Positions 1 through 8,046 of a stretch of DNA of 64,000 nucleotides are shown here, in pieces; the stretch's first letter is position 1, and every line of letters begins with the position of its first letter. Position numbers and translations under genes: made by a program. The stretch comes from Bernardetia sp. ABR2-2B (GTDB lineage Bacteria; Bacteroidota; Bacteroidia; Cytophagales; Bernardetiaceae), in the NCBI RefSeq assembly GCF_037126435.1, contig NZ_CP147020.1, positions 3,328,001-3,392,000 on the forward strand. The letters are read 5' to 3'. The notes beneath the pieces are model-generated. The model did no database searches and was not told the DNA's origin. It worked only from the letters and a program-made list of their open reading frames with translations.

Positions 1-371
1 CTGGAATTCAGCAAGTTCGTCGTTTTTATGCAAATGGGGAATGTATTGGAGATGCTATTTTTGATGAAGAAAATAAGCCGACAAATGATAATTGGACGAT
101 TATTGACCCAATGGATATGACTCGTCGTAAGAAAATGACAAGCGTAGAAGGAGAATACAAAGACCTTTTAAAGCCTATTTTTAAAGATGGAAAATGTGTT
201 TATGAGAAGCCAGACCTTCAAACCATTCAAGCAAAAGTAAAAGATGAATTAAAGACATTACATAGAAGTATCAAACGTTTTACAAATCCACACTCTTATC
301 CTGTTGGCTTAGAAAAAGGATTATACGACTTGAAAACTGACCTTATCTTGAAGTTGAGAGAAGTAGAATGA
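1..371 (+). CDS. pncB: Nicotinate phosphoribosyltransferase, C-terminal fragment (cut by window edge)
   Basis: Only the last ~122 codons are inside the window; the open frame runs from base 3 without an upstream stop, so the gene starts outside. The visible protein begins GIQQVRRFYANGE and ends with a PVGLEKGLYDLKTDLILK tail, both typical of the C-terminal part of bacterial nicotinate phosphoribosyltransferase. The family converts nicotinate, PRPP and ATP to nicotinate mononucleotide in the NAD salvage (Preiss-Handler) pathway in the cytosol. The active-site region lies upstream and is not visible. Identification rests on tail motifs only; operon context cannot be judged. Confidence 0.8.
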   Translation, partial: GIQQVRRFYANGECIGDAIFDEENKPTNDNWTIIDPMDMTRRKKMTSVEGEYKDLLKPIFKDGKCVYEKPDLQTIQAKVKDELKTLHRSIKRFTNPHSYPVGLEKGLYDLKTDLILKLREVE

Positions 372-380
372 ATGCAATGA

Positions 381-510
381 GGAGTAGTAGGAATTGGGAC
401 ATGAGAGTTAGGAATTAGGAAATGAGTTAATGCGAATTAAATTATTTTTTCACTTTTAATTCTCGTTCACTTTCCAATTCCCATGTCCTAGTTCCCAATT
501 ACTAATTATT
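381..510. repeat. Imperfect inverted repeat of GGAATT/AATTCC words
   Basis: The spacer after pncB holds repeated words of the type GGAATTGGGACATGA and TTAGGAATTAGGAA (388-426), answered by TTCCAATTCCCATGTCCTAG and TTCCCAATT (471-507). The two arms could fold into an imperfect stem. Similar words recur at about 60712-60755 next to another gene end, so this looks like a dispersed low-complexity intergenic element rather than a simple terminator. Confidence 0.5.
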
Positions 511-973
511 ATTTAAAAAAGTAATTCTTCAATTCTCTTGCTGAATCTATATCAAATTGGGTAGTAATATAGGAAAGTATTGCTGCCCATAAGATAGCAC
601 TCCAAAACATGTGAAAAAAGATGCGTTTCTTGTCTTCTCCAAATGAGACAGCAATAAGAGTTCCTGCAATGGGAGAAAAAAGTATAGGTGTCAGAAATGC
701 AACTCCAATAATTCCGTATTTACGCCATATTTTTACTATCCTACGACTATTTTTTGAAAATATTTTTCGTTTTTTGCGAAAATTACTATAAAACCATTTT
801 CGTATTGCTATTCCAAAGAAAGTAAAAATAACTACGCTTGTCATCATTCCCAAAACAGTAATGAGTACAGTTTCCAAGTACGAAAAACCACGCACAGCAC
901 CACCCACACAGCCAAAAATAAATTTGAACATGCTCATCGCAAAAACCACCAAATAATCTATAAAGCGTTGCAT
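509..973 (-). CDS. Small integral membrane protein, function unknown
   Basis: A protein of about 154 residues with four or so hydrophobic segments and a strongly basic loop in the middle (RKWFYSNFRKKRKIFSK). A GVAFLTPILFSPIAGTLIA segment followed by SFGEDKKR resembles the re-entrant proline/glycine-rich parts of DedA/small-multidrug-export type membrane proteins, but the match is too loose to name a family. I place the start at the ATG at 973; the longer frame to 1006 needs a TTG. It stands alone, convergent with pncB and divergent from the M28 peptidase. No substrate can be inferred. Confidence 0.6.
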   Translation of the reverse strand: MQRFIDYLVVFAMSMFKFIFGCVGGAVRGFSYLETVLITVLGMMTSVVIFTFFGIAIRKWFYSNFRKKRKIFSKNSRRIVKIWRKYGIIGVAFLTPILFSPIAGTLIAVSFGEDKKRIFFHMFWSAILWAAILSYITTQFDIDSARELKNYFFK

Positions 974-1119
974 AATGAATAGTACAGAATTAAAAATCAA
1001 AACCAAAAATTCTAGTAGGCTTTTCCTCTAAGTTCTACAAAAAAAATGATTTCTTCGGCTATTATTAGGTAAAGGATTGATATTTTACGCTCTATATCCC
1101 TTTTTTGAAATAATGGACA

Positions 1120-1188
1120 AAATGAGTTTGTAATAATTGATTAAATTGCGCTACTGATTTTTCAGAATAATTTAATCAAAACTCATTT
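1120..1188. repeat. Interrupted inverted repeat upstream of the M28 peptidase
   Basis: AAATGAGTTT (1120-1129) plus TTGATTAAATT (1137-1147) is answered by AATTTAATCAAAACTCATTT (1169-1188), with a 7-base insertion in the left arm only. It lies about 30 bases before the peptidase start, so it could be an operator or a 5' leader structure. Confidence 0.4.
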
Positions 1189-1218
1189 CTAAACTTTATT
1201 AATTCTAAATTTATATTT

Positions 1219-2823
1219 ATGTTTAAAACTACTACACACAAAATTGCACTTTCAGTTTTGTTTATTATCTTTTCTTCTTCTGTTCTTCAAGCCCAACAAA
1301 AGGCTCAACAGCAAGATAGTTTGCTGACCAGTTATCTAAAATATATAGATGAAGCAGACATGAAAAAACACCTTTCTGTTTTGGCTTCTGATGAATACGA
1401 AGGAAGAGAAACAGGCGAAAAAGGACAAAAAATGGCTGCCGAATACATAGCAAATCGCTTTAAAGAACTTGGACTTACTGCACCAGTAAATGGTTCTTAC
1501 TTTCAAAAATTCGAACTCAATAAGACCTCATTAGCAGAGTTTAGAATCGAAACACTGACAGGTGAAATCGAATTATCACAAAATGAAATCATTGTAGTAA
1601 ATCCTCTTCAAGGAGATAGAAACGATGAAGAACACGATATTATCTTTGCAGGTTATGGATTAGAAGAAGAAGGTGGTAATGGATATTCTTCTTATAAATC
1701 TATTGATGTGAAAAATAAGATTGCTGTAATTATGATAGGAACGCCAAAAGGTAAAGAGAGCCTAATTCCTAATAAAGAAGCTAGAAAATCTGTTTATTTA
1801 CAAATGGGTTTTAAGAGCAAACTAGCAAAAGAAAAAGGTGCAAAAGGAATTATTTTTGTTTCTAAAAAGTCAGATTTTAAAGATTTTGACTATAACTACG
1901 GACACTATTTCAAAGATCCAAAATGGAGTGTTCCTTCTTCAGAAAGTAAAGAAAAAGAGGATAAGTCAGAGTTTTTAATGGCACTTTCTACAACTGATAA
2001 ATTACCAAACCTTTTAGGTTATACAGACAAAAAATGGAAGAAGGTATTCAAAAAGTGGAATAAAAAAGGCAAAGGAGTTCAAGAAGCACAAGCAAAAATT
2101 TCTTCTGAAACCAAAATTGAAAAAGTAGATACTGAAAACGTATTGGGCTTTTTGGAAGGAACAGATAAAAAAGAAGAACTTATCGTAATTACGGCACACT
2201 ACGACCACATCGGAATTATTGATGGCAAAATCTATAATGGAGCAGATGATGACGGTTCTGGAACAACAGCAGTTTTAGAACTAGCTGAGGCTTTTGCACT
2301 TGCCAAAAAGCAAGGAAATCCTTCAAGAAGAAGTATCTTATTTATGCTAGTTACTGGTGAAGAAAAAGGACTTTTAGGTTCTAGTTATTATTCTGAAAAC
2401 CCTGTTTTTCCTCTCAAAAATACAGTTTCAAATCTTAATATTGATATGATTGGAAGAATGGATAAAGACCACAAAGATGACCCAAATTATGTCTATATAA
2501 TCGGTTCGACAATGCTTTCAACAGAATTACATAATCTTAGTGAAGCAAGTGCCAAAATGTATGCACCAAATGTAAAATTAGATTATACTTACAACGACAA
2601 AGATGATCCAAATCGTTATTATTACCGTTCAGACCACTATAATTTTGCAAAACATGATATTCCTGTTATTTTTTATTTTAATGGAGTTCATGCAGATTAC
2701 CACCAACATACCGACGAAGTAGATAAAATTCACTTTGGCAAAATGCAAGAAATTACTCGTTTGGTCTTTGCGACTGCTTGGAATTTAGTAAATAGGGAAG
2801 AGCGAATTAAAAACGATAATTAA
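1219..2823 (+). CDS. Exported M28-family zinc aminopeptidase
   Basis: A 534-residue secreted metallopeptidase. A signal peptide (residues 1-25, cleavage after the SSSVLQAQ region) precedes a linker, a PA-like insert (roughly 120-290) and the M28 catalytic domain (about 305-525). Metal ligands can be read in order: H327 in HYDHIG, D344 area in GADDDGSG, the catalytic Glu pair E381/E382 in TGEEKG, D409 in NIDMIGR, and H497 in YHQHTDEVD. Family members are two-zinc aminopeptidases acting on peptides in the periplasm or outside the cell. A perfect hairpin terminator follows directly, and the gene appears monocistronic. The exact substrate preference cannot be told. Confidence 0.9.
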   Translation: MFKTTTHKIALSVLFIIFSSSVLQAQQKAQQQDSLLTSYLKYIDEADMKKHLSVLASDEYEGRETGEKGQKMAAEYIANRFKELGLTAPVNGSYFQKFELNKTSLAEFRIETLTGEIELSQNEIIVVNPLQGDRNDEEHDIIFAGYGLEEEGGNGYSSYKSIDVKNKIAVIMIGTPKGKESLIPNKEARKSVYLQMGFKSKLAKEKGAKGIIFVSKKSDFKDFDYNYGHYFKDPKWSVPSSESKEKEDKSEFLMALSTTDKLPNLLGYTDKKWKKVFKKWNKKGKGVQEAQAKISSETKIEKVDTENVLGFLEGTDKKEELIVITAHYDHIGIIDGKIYNGADDDGSGTTAVLELAEAFALAKKQGNPSRRSILFMLVTGEEKGLLGSSYYSENPVFPLKNTVSNLNIDMIGRMDKDHKDDPNYVYIIGSTMLSTELHNLSEASAKMYAPNVKLDYTYNDKDDPNRYYYRSDHYNFAKHDIPVIFYFNGVHADYHQHTDEVDKIHFGKMQEITRLVFATAWNLVNREERIKNDN

Positions 2824-2849
2824 TTGACTTTTAATAGTTTAGCTGTAAA

Positions 2850-2898
2850 ATAAAGAAAAAGGTTTTGAAAAGGAGGTTTTCAAAACCTTTTTCTTTAT
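2850..2898 (+). terminator. Strong intrinsic terminator after the M28 peptidase
   Basis: A perfect 22 bp stem (ATAAAGAAAAAGG... at 2850-2871 with its complement at 2877-2898) closes on the five-base loop GGAGG. The right arm itself contains a T-rich run. The loop region reads AAGGAGGT but is not a ribosome site because no reading frame follows it. Confidence 0.85.
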
Positions 2899-3052
2899 CG
2901 AATTTTTCTGTGTTTTTATAGAGAGTTGTTTTATAGTAGTAGATTTTTTTTTATATTGAAATTGAAAAAAAGATAGTAATACTTTTACATACTAAAATTA
3001 CTCTTTTTCAAAGACAAAATAACTTAAGCACTTACCATTATTATTACTTTTT

Positions 3053-3457
3053 ATGAACGTATATCAAAGCGATTATCTGCAAATAGATTCTTCTGATGAG
3101 CAAAAATTATTAGAACTAACATGGCTACCAACAACAGCAGACATGACTTCTGAAGAATATAAAAACGAGCATGTAGAACTTCTCAAGTTCATGTTAGAGC
3201 AAAAAACTGAAAAAGTGTTAGGTAATATAAAAGAGTTGGGTTTTGTAGTAAGTCCAGAAGTACAAGAGTGGATGAACATCAATATATTTGCTCCAGCTAT
3301 GGAAGTAGGTTTTGATAAATTGGCTGTCGTGATGAGTTCAGAGTTTTTAGCACAACTTTCTATCGAACAAGCAATGGAAGAAGAGGTTGGACAACAAATC
3401 ACAACGAAGTACTTTGATAATGTCAAAGAGGCAAAAGAATGGATATTAAATATCTAA
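3053..3457 (+). CDS. Small STAS/SEC14-like protein upstream of the Sia-type cassette
   Basis: A soluble 134-residue acidic protein with alternating strands and helices: NVYQSDYLQID, LLELTWLPTTADMTSEEYKNE, an AVVMSSEFLAQLSIEQ stretch and a final FDNVKEAKEWIL helix. The LLELTWLP opening and the DxxEAKEWI end are features of SpoIIAA-like/STAS-SEC14-type small proteins. It sits 48 bp before the PP2C phosphatase gene on the same strand, so a role as a partner or substrate of the phosphatase is an attractive inference. No classical SpoIIAA phospho-serine motif was recognised, so the family call is tentative. Confidence 0.55.
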   Translation: MNVYQSDYLQIDSSDEQKLLELTWLPTTADMTSEEYKNEHVELLKFMLEQKTEKVLGNIKELGFVVSPEVQEWMNINIFAPAMEVGFDKLAVVMSSEFLAQLSIEQAMEEEVGQQITTKYFDNVKEAKEWILNI

Positions 3458-3505
3458 AATTATAAAATATCCACTTGTGTTATACTACTACTATACTTTA
3501 TTTTT

Positions 3506-6091
3506 ATGAATCAAAATATAACAGGAAACGAATTACAGCTATATAAATCTTTTTATAAAACTTATCCAGATGCAATTCTTGTTTTACAAGAAGGAGTTAT
3601 CCTTATGTGTAATGAATTAGCTCAAGTGCTATTTCAAGTAAACGATAAAAAAGAAATTCTAAATAAGAGTATAGTAGGTTTTTTGTCAAATCACTCTCAA
3701 AAAGAATTTCAAAGCACTGAAATAACTCATCATTTGGATAAATGTCTATTAGAGGGTAAAGACGTATTTGATTTAGTTTTCCAAAATATAAAAGGAGAAT
3801 ATATAGATTTAAAAGTGTTTTTATCTAAAATTAAAATAGATGGAAAAAACTTGATACAGGTTGTATTACGTGATGATACAGAAGAAAAACAACAGCTAAA
3901 GTCTATTATAGGAGCATTAGATAAGAGTGCAATTATTTCCATTGCAGACAAAGAAGGGAAAATTACGAAGGTAAATGAAGAGTTTTGTCGTATCTCCAAA
4001 TACAATGAAAAAGAACTTTTAGGCAAAGACCATAGAATAGTAAATTCGGGTTATCACCCTAAAGAGTTTTGGCAAGAGATGTGGCAAACTATTGCAAGAA
4101 GAAAAACATGGCGTAAGGAAGTGAAAAATAAAGCGAAAGATGGTTCTTTTTATTGGGTAGATACTGTTATTAATCCTATGTTGAATAGTGAAGGTAAAAT
4201 TATTAGTTATTTATCTATTCGTTATTTAATTACAGATAGAAAAGAGCAAGAATTACAAATTCAAATAAATCAAGAACAATTACAAACTACCGAAGAAGAA
4301 CTTCGCCAAAACTTAGAAGAGTTAGAAGCACAGCGAGATTATATTCAAGAGATTAATAAGGAAATTAAAGAAAAAAGTGAAATTTCAGAAAGAAATAGTC
4401 AAGCTCTGCTAAAACTAAATAAAAGCAAAGATATTCATAAAGGTAACCTAGATATAGCCTTCGAGGAAATAACTACATCAGTTGCCAAAAACCTAAATAT
4501 AGAGCGTGTAGGTATTTGGAAATATGATACTACTAATGAAGCCAAAATTATTGCTCAGAAACAATATGAAACCACTAAAGATGCAGCTACCTTTTCTAAA
4601 GGTGTAGAAATAATGCAGAAAGATGTTCCTACTTACTTTGCTGATTTAGTTGCTGAAAAAGATATTGTTGCTGACTTTTCTCAAAATCATCCTGCATTAG
4701 TTGAGTTTGTGGATACTTATCTTATTCCTCTTAAAATAAATTCTATGCTAGATGTTCCTTATTTTGTAGATGGAGAATTTGCAGGTGTTATTTGTTGTGA
4801 GACACAGGGGAAATATAAGAACTGGACAGATGAAGATATTGCATTTGTCAAAGGAATAGGAGACATTATCACTATTACCATCAAACAGCAGCAGCAATTA
4901 AAAGAACAATATCGTGTAAAAAAACAAAATGAAAAATTAGCTGCCAATGAAGAAGTGCTAAAAAAGACTTTCCATAAAATGAAGGAGCAAGAGCTTCAGT
5001 TGAAAGAAAGTGTTAATTCTTTACAAACTCAAGAAGAAGAGTTACGCCAAAATATGGAAGAGTTAGAGACTATACAAGAAGCCATGGAGCAAAAACAGTT
5101 GCAGATAGAAGCATCAAAAACAGCTTTAGAAAAACAAAATGAAAAACTTGCCTCTAATGAGGCTGTACTCAAAAAAGCTTTTCAAAAAATGAAAACGCAA
5201 GACATAAAGTTAAGAGAAAGTTATGATGCCTTGCAAACACAAGAGGAAGAACTTCGTCAAAACATGGAAGAGCTACAAACCACACAAGAAGCAGTAGAAT
5301 ATCAAAAAAATATTTTAGAAGTTAGTAATAGACAAATCACAAAAAGTATTAGTTATGCTGAAACAATACAAAAAGCAATATTGCCTTCAGAAACATTAAT
5401 CCAAGAAGTTCTGCCTGAGAGTTTTGTTATTTATAAGCCAAAAGACATCGTTTCGGGAGATTTTTATTGGGTTTCTAAACATGAAAACAAAACACTTGTT
5501 GGTGTAATTGATTGTACAGGACATGGCGTTCCAGGGGCATTTATGAGTTTAGTTGCTTCTAATATTTTGAGTGAGATTATTAATCAAAGAGGAATTTTAC
5601 AACCGAATATTATACTTCAAGATTTACATAAAGGAGTAGTCAAGAAGCTCAATCAAAAAGAAGGTGCAAATAATGATGGAATGGATTTAACACTTTGTCT
5701 ATTAGAGGAAACATCAGATAACCAAACTCAACTAACCTTTGGTGGTGTCAAACAGAATTTATACATCATTAGAAGTAAAGAACTCATCGAACTCAAGGGC
5801 AATAGACGTTCCGTTGGTGGAGGTAGGAGAGGTGATGACAATAGAAGTTATAATCAAGAAAGTGTTATACTCAAAAAAAATGATACTGTCTTTTTAGCTA
5901 CCGACGGATACGCAGATCAAGCTAACAAGGAAAGAAAGAGCTTTTCAAAGAAAAGGTTTAGAGAGCTCATGATAGAAGTAGGAAGTTTATCAGCAAAGGA
6001 ACAAAGAAACATTCTCGAAAAACGTCTAGCTCAACATCAGCAAACAACAGAACAGCGAGATGATATTACTGTATTGGGCTTTAAAATTTAA
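3506..6091 (+). CDS. PAS-PAS-GAF-PP2C (SpoIIE-type) serine phosphatase, SiaA-like role
   Basis: An 861-residue cytosolic multidomain protein. PAS domains lie at about 8-128 and 130-250 (the second ends in a PAC-like YLSIRYLITDRKEQE), followed by a coiled-coil linker, a GAF domain (about 305-460), a long coiled coil (470-620) and a PP2C/SpoIIE domain (about 630-861). PP2C metal-binding motifs are present: SGDFYW (D652), DCTGHGVPGAF, DGMDLTL, ATDGYADQ and the terminal RDDITVLGF. The family dephosphorylates Ser/Thr on STAS or SiaC-like proteins. Genes for a SiaB-type kinase and SiaC-type protein follow, so this is the likely phosphatase of that switch, although Pseudomonas SiaA is membrane bound and this one has no membrane segment. 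The coiled coil contains an internal 70-residue tandem duplication. Confidence 0.9.
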   Translation: MNQNITGNELQLYKSFYKTYPDAILVLQEGVILMCNELAQVLFQVNDKKEILNKSIVGFLSNHSQKEFQSTEITHHLDKCLLEGKDVFDLVFQNIKGEYIDLKVFLSKIKIDGKNLIQVVLRDDTEEKQQLKSIIGALDKSAIISIADKEGKITKVNEEFCRISKYNEKELLGKDHRIVNSGYHPKEFWQEMWQTIARRKTWRKEVKNKAKDGSFYWVDTVINPMLNSEGKIISYLSIRYLITDRKEQELQIQINQEQLQTTEEELRQNLEELEAQRDYIQEINKEIKEKSEISERNSQALLKLNKSKDIHKGNLDIAFEEITTSVAKNLNIERVGIWKYDTTNEAKIIAQKQYETTKDAATFSKGVEIMQKDVPTYFADLVAEKDIVADFSQNHPALVEFVDTYLIPLKINSMLDVPYFVDGEFAGVICCETQGKYKNWTDEDIAFVKGIGDIITITIKQQQQLKEQYRVKKQNEKLAANEEVLKKTFHKMKEQELQLKESVNSLQTQEEELRQNMEELETIQEAMEQKQLQIEASKTALEKQNEKLASNEAVLKKAFQKMKTQDIKLRESYDALQTQEEELRQNMEELQTTQEAVEYQKNILEVSNRQITKSISYAETIQKAILPSETLIQEVLPESFVIYKPKDIVSGDFYWVSKHENKTLVGVIDCTGHGVPGAFMSLVASNILSEIINQRGILQPNIILQDLHKGVVKKLNQKEGANNDGMDLTLCLLEETSDNQTQLTFGGVKQNLYIIRSKELIELKGNRRSVGGGRRGDDNRSYNQESVILKKNDTVFLATDGYADQANKERKSFSKKRFRELMIEVGSLSAKEQRNILEKRLAQHQQTTEQRDDITVLGFKI
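4922..5341 (+). repeat. Two-copy 210 bp tandem duplication inside the phosphatase coiled coil
   Basis: The segment starting KQNEKLAANEEVLKK (from 4922) is repeated as KQNEKLASNEAVLKK (from 5132), each running through an EEELRQNMEEL motif. The period is 210 bases, or 70 residues, which is exactly ten heptads, so the duplication keeps the coiled-coil register. Confidence 0.8.
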
Positions 6092-6159
6092 AACTAAATA
6101 CTTACTAAGCAACCTGTTTTATTAATAATCTATTTTTTTATATAATAAGTGCATCCACT

Positions 6160-6726
6160 ATGATCGATTATCATACACGTTTAGATTCTCAAAGTGCCGT
6201 ACTCTACTACAAAGGACCTTTTGATAAAGATATTTTAGCAAATATAAGCTTACAGCTACGTCTTAGGTTTACTGAAAATCCACGTATGAGTGCAAAACTT
6301 TTTTCTGTTTTTATTGAGTTGGCACAAAATATTTCTTATTACTCTGCTGAGTCTAACTTCTTTTATGATCAAGACACAAAAAAAGACATTAAAAACTTAC
6401 AACAAGAGAAAAAAAATAATGGTGTAGGGACAGTCGTTATTCATAATAATGAAACCGAAGTCATTTTGAGTGCTGGTAACCTTGTTCCGACAGCAAAAGT
6501 AAAAGAGATTATTACTAAGTGTGAAGAGATAAACAGACTTAGTACGGAGCAGTTGAGGGCTTTAAAAAAAGAGGTCAGAAGTTTAGAACGCAACAAAGCA
6601 CACAAAGGTGGTAATATTGGGCTTATACAAGTAGCACTCAAATCAGAGCACCCTTTACAAGTAGAGTCAAAGAAAATAGACGAGGAGAATTCATACTTTA
6701 TAATCTCTTCAACTATTGAAAAATAA
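6160..6726 (+). CDS. siaB: SiaB-family protein kinase (DUF6272 type)
   Basis: A 188-residue soluble protein that begins MIDYHTRLDS and carries an ATPase N-box-like helix FIELAQNISYYS (E53, N57), then a GTVVIHNNETEVILSAGN strand pair and a late GGNIGLIQVALKS glycine motif. This layout matches SiaB-type GHKL-fold kinases, which phosphorylate the small protein SiaC and so counteract a PP2C phosphatase. It lies 68 bp after the phosphatase gene and 27 bp before the siaC-like gene, all on the same strand. Substrate and direction of the switch are inferred from the known Pseudomonas system. Confidence 0.8.
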   Translation: MIDYHTRLDSQSAVLYYKGPFDKDILANISLQLRLRFTENPRMSAKLFSVFIELAQNISYYSAESNFFYDQDTKKDIKNLQQEKKNNGVGTVVIHNNETEVILSAGNLVPTAKVKEIITKCEEINRLSTEQLRALKKEVRSLERNKAHKGGNIGLIQVALKSEHPLQVESKKIDEENSYFIISSTIEK

Positions 6727-6753
6727 AATATTTCACAATTTAAAATATAAACT

Positions 6754-7152
6754 ATGTTCACAGAAAATGGTAAAAATTTAGTAGTAGAGAGTAAAAAAGA
6801 TGCTTACTTTGTGCCTCATATTAATTTTAATGCCGATACAGAGCACTGTCTCATTGAAGGAGAGTCTTATTTAGAAGATGCTTTTGAGTTTTATGATAAT
6901 ATGATGAATTGGTTTAAAGAGTATTTTAAAACTCATCAAAAAGTCGTTTTAGATTGTAAACTTTCTTATTTTAATACAAGTTCTTCAAGAGCTTTATTAG
7001 ATTTGTTTCGTTTGCTTAAAGAATTTCAAGATGAGGGAAAAGAAATAACGATTAATTGGTATTATCCTAAGGAAGACCATGATGATATGAGAATAGAAGG
7101 AGAGGATTTTATGGATGAAAGTGATATGCACTTGAATATTATTAGCTACTAG
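6754..7152 (+). CDS. siaC: SiaC-family regulatory phosphoprotein (DUF1987)
   Basis: A 132-residue protein with the DUF1987 hallmark LSYFNTSSSRALLDLF at residues 70-85. In Pseudomonas SiaC the regulatory phosphothreonine sits in this stretch; T75 (or S76-S78) is the equivalent here. SiaC-type proteins are phosphorylated by SiaB, dephosphorylated by SiaA, and in the unphosphorylated form activate a diguanylate cyclase. No GGDEF gene occurs in this window, so the downstream effector is unknown. It is the last gene of the cassette and is followed by an intrinsic terminator. Confidence 0.85.
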   Translation: MFTENGKNLVVESKKDAYFVPHINFNADTEHCLIEGESYLEDAFEFYDNMMNWFKEYFKTHQKVVLDCKLSYFNTSSSRALLDLFRLLKEFQDEGKEITINWYYPKEDHDDMRIEGEDFMDESDMHLNIISY

Positions 7153-7170
7153 GACATTGTATTAAAAATG

Positions 7171-7208
7171 AAAAAGGCTTCAGAAATACTATTTTTAAAG
7201 CCTTTTTT
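7171..7208 (+). terminator. Intrinsic terminator between siaC and rnc
   Basis: AAAAAGGCTT (7171-7180) pairs with AAAGCCTTTTTT (7197-7208), leaving a loop of about 16 bases. The T-run favours the plus strand, but the A-run on the left arm would also serve the convergent rnc transcript. Confidence 0.7.
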
Positions 7209-7240
7209 GCTAAAAGAAATTATTATATAAAACAAAAATG

Positions 7241-7987
7241 CTACTCAATATCTAATTCTTCACAAGCTCTTCTTGCTGCATCTTGTTGAGCATTTTTCTT
7301 AGTATAACCATTTCCTGTTGAGATGGGGTTTTCATCTAATAAAACTTGTGCTACAAACTGACGAGTATTATTTTCAGATTTATCTTTCGAAATAGAAAAC
7401 TGTACATTTCTATTTTCTTTCTGCGCCCATTCTATAAGTTTTGATTTGTAGTTTTTGTCAGTTTCTATAATGGTTTGTAAGTCCAGATGAGTAAGCAAAA
7501 TTCTTCTTACAATAAATTTTTGACAAAAATGAAATCCTTTATCTAAATAAACAGCTCCAATAAATGCTTCAATGGCATCTCCATAAAGAGATTTATGAGA
7601 ATAAGCATTTTTTCGTTTGTTATCTACTTCAATAATTTGGTCTAGTCCCATTTTCTTGGCAAGGTCGCCCAAAGAAGCTCTACTAACAATTCTAGAACGA
7701 ATATCTGTTAAGAAACCTTCATTTTTATAAGGATAGCGTTTGAACAAAAAATGTGCTACAATACTTCCCAAAACAGCATCTCCCAAATACTCTAAACGCT
7801 CATTACTTTCCTTAAAACCGTCTTTATTTTCTTTTGCAACTGAAGTGTGTTGCATCGCAAGTTTGTATATAGAAAGATTGGTAGGCGATGTTCCGATAAT
7901 ACGTGTGATTGCATTATAGAGCCTTTTATCTGATTCATTAAGAGAAAATTTGCTAACTTTTGTAGCTATTTTACCAATCCAACTCAT
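7241..7987 (-). CDS. rnc: Ribonuclease III
   Basis: A 248-residue enzyme that cleaves double-stranded RNA in rRNA and mRNA processing. The RNase III signature NERLEYLGDAVLG (residues 62-74, including metal ligands E66 and D70) is present, with the second acidic cluster in GDAIEAFIGAVYLD. A double-stranded RNA binding domain occupies about 175-245, ending KKNAQQDAARRACEEL. It follows fabF and acpP on the minus strand, the usual Bacteroidota order. Length is normal; the start is the ATG at 7987. Confidence 0.96.
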   Translation of the reverse strand: MSWIGKIATKVSKFSLNESDKRLYNAITRIIGTSPTNLSIYKLAMQHTSVAKENKDGFKESNERLEYLGDAVLGSIVAHFLFKRYPYKNEGFLTDIRSRIVSRASLGDLAKKMGLDQIIEVDNKRKNAYSHKSLYGDAIEAFIGAVYLDKGFHFCQKFIVRRILLTHLDLQTIIETDKNYKSKLIEWAQKENRNVQFSISKDKSENNTRQFVAQVLLDENPISTGNGYTKKNAQQDAARRACEELDIE

Positions 7988-8046
7988 AGTTTAATATTAT
8001 AAACCTATAAGGTTTCGAAAATCCTTATAGACTTGCTATACCTTTT

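Noticed and set aside
2869-2880. Perfect-looking Shine-Dalgarno sequence AAGGAGGT
   Set aside because: It is the loop of the 2850-2898 terminator hairpin and no reading frame starts after it; the next start codon is at 3053.
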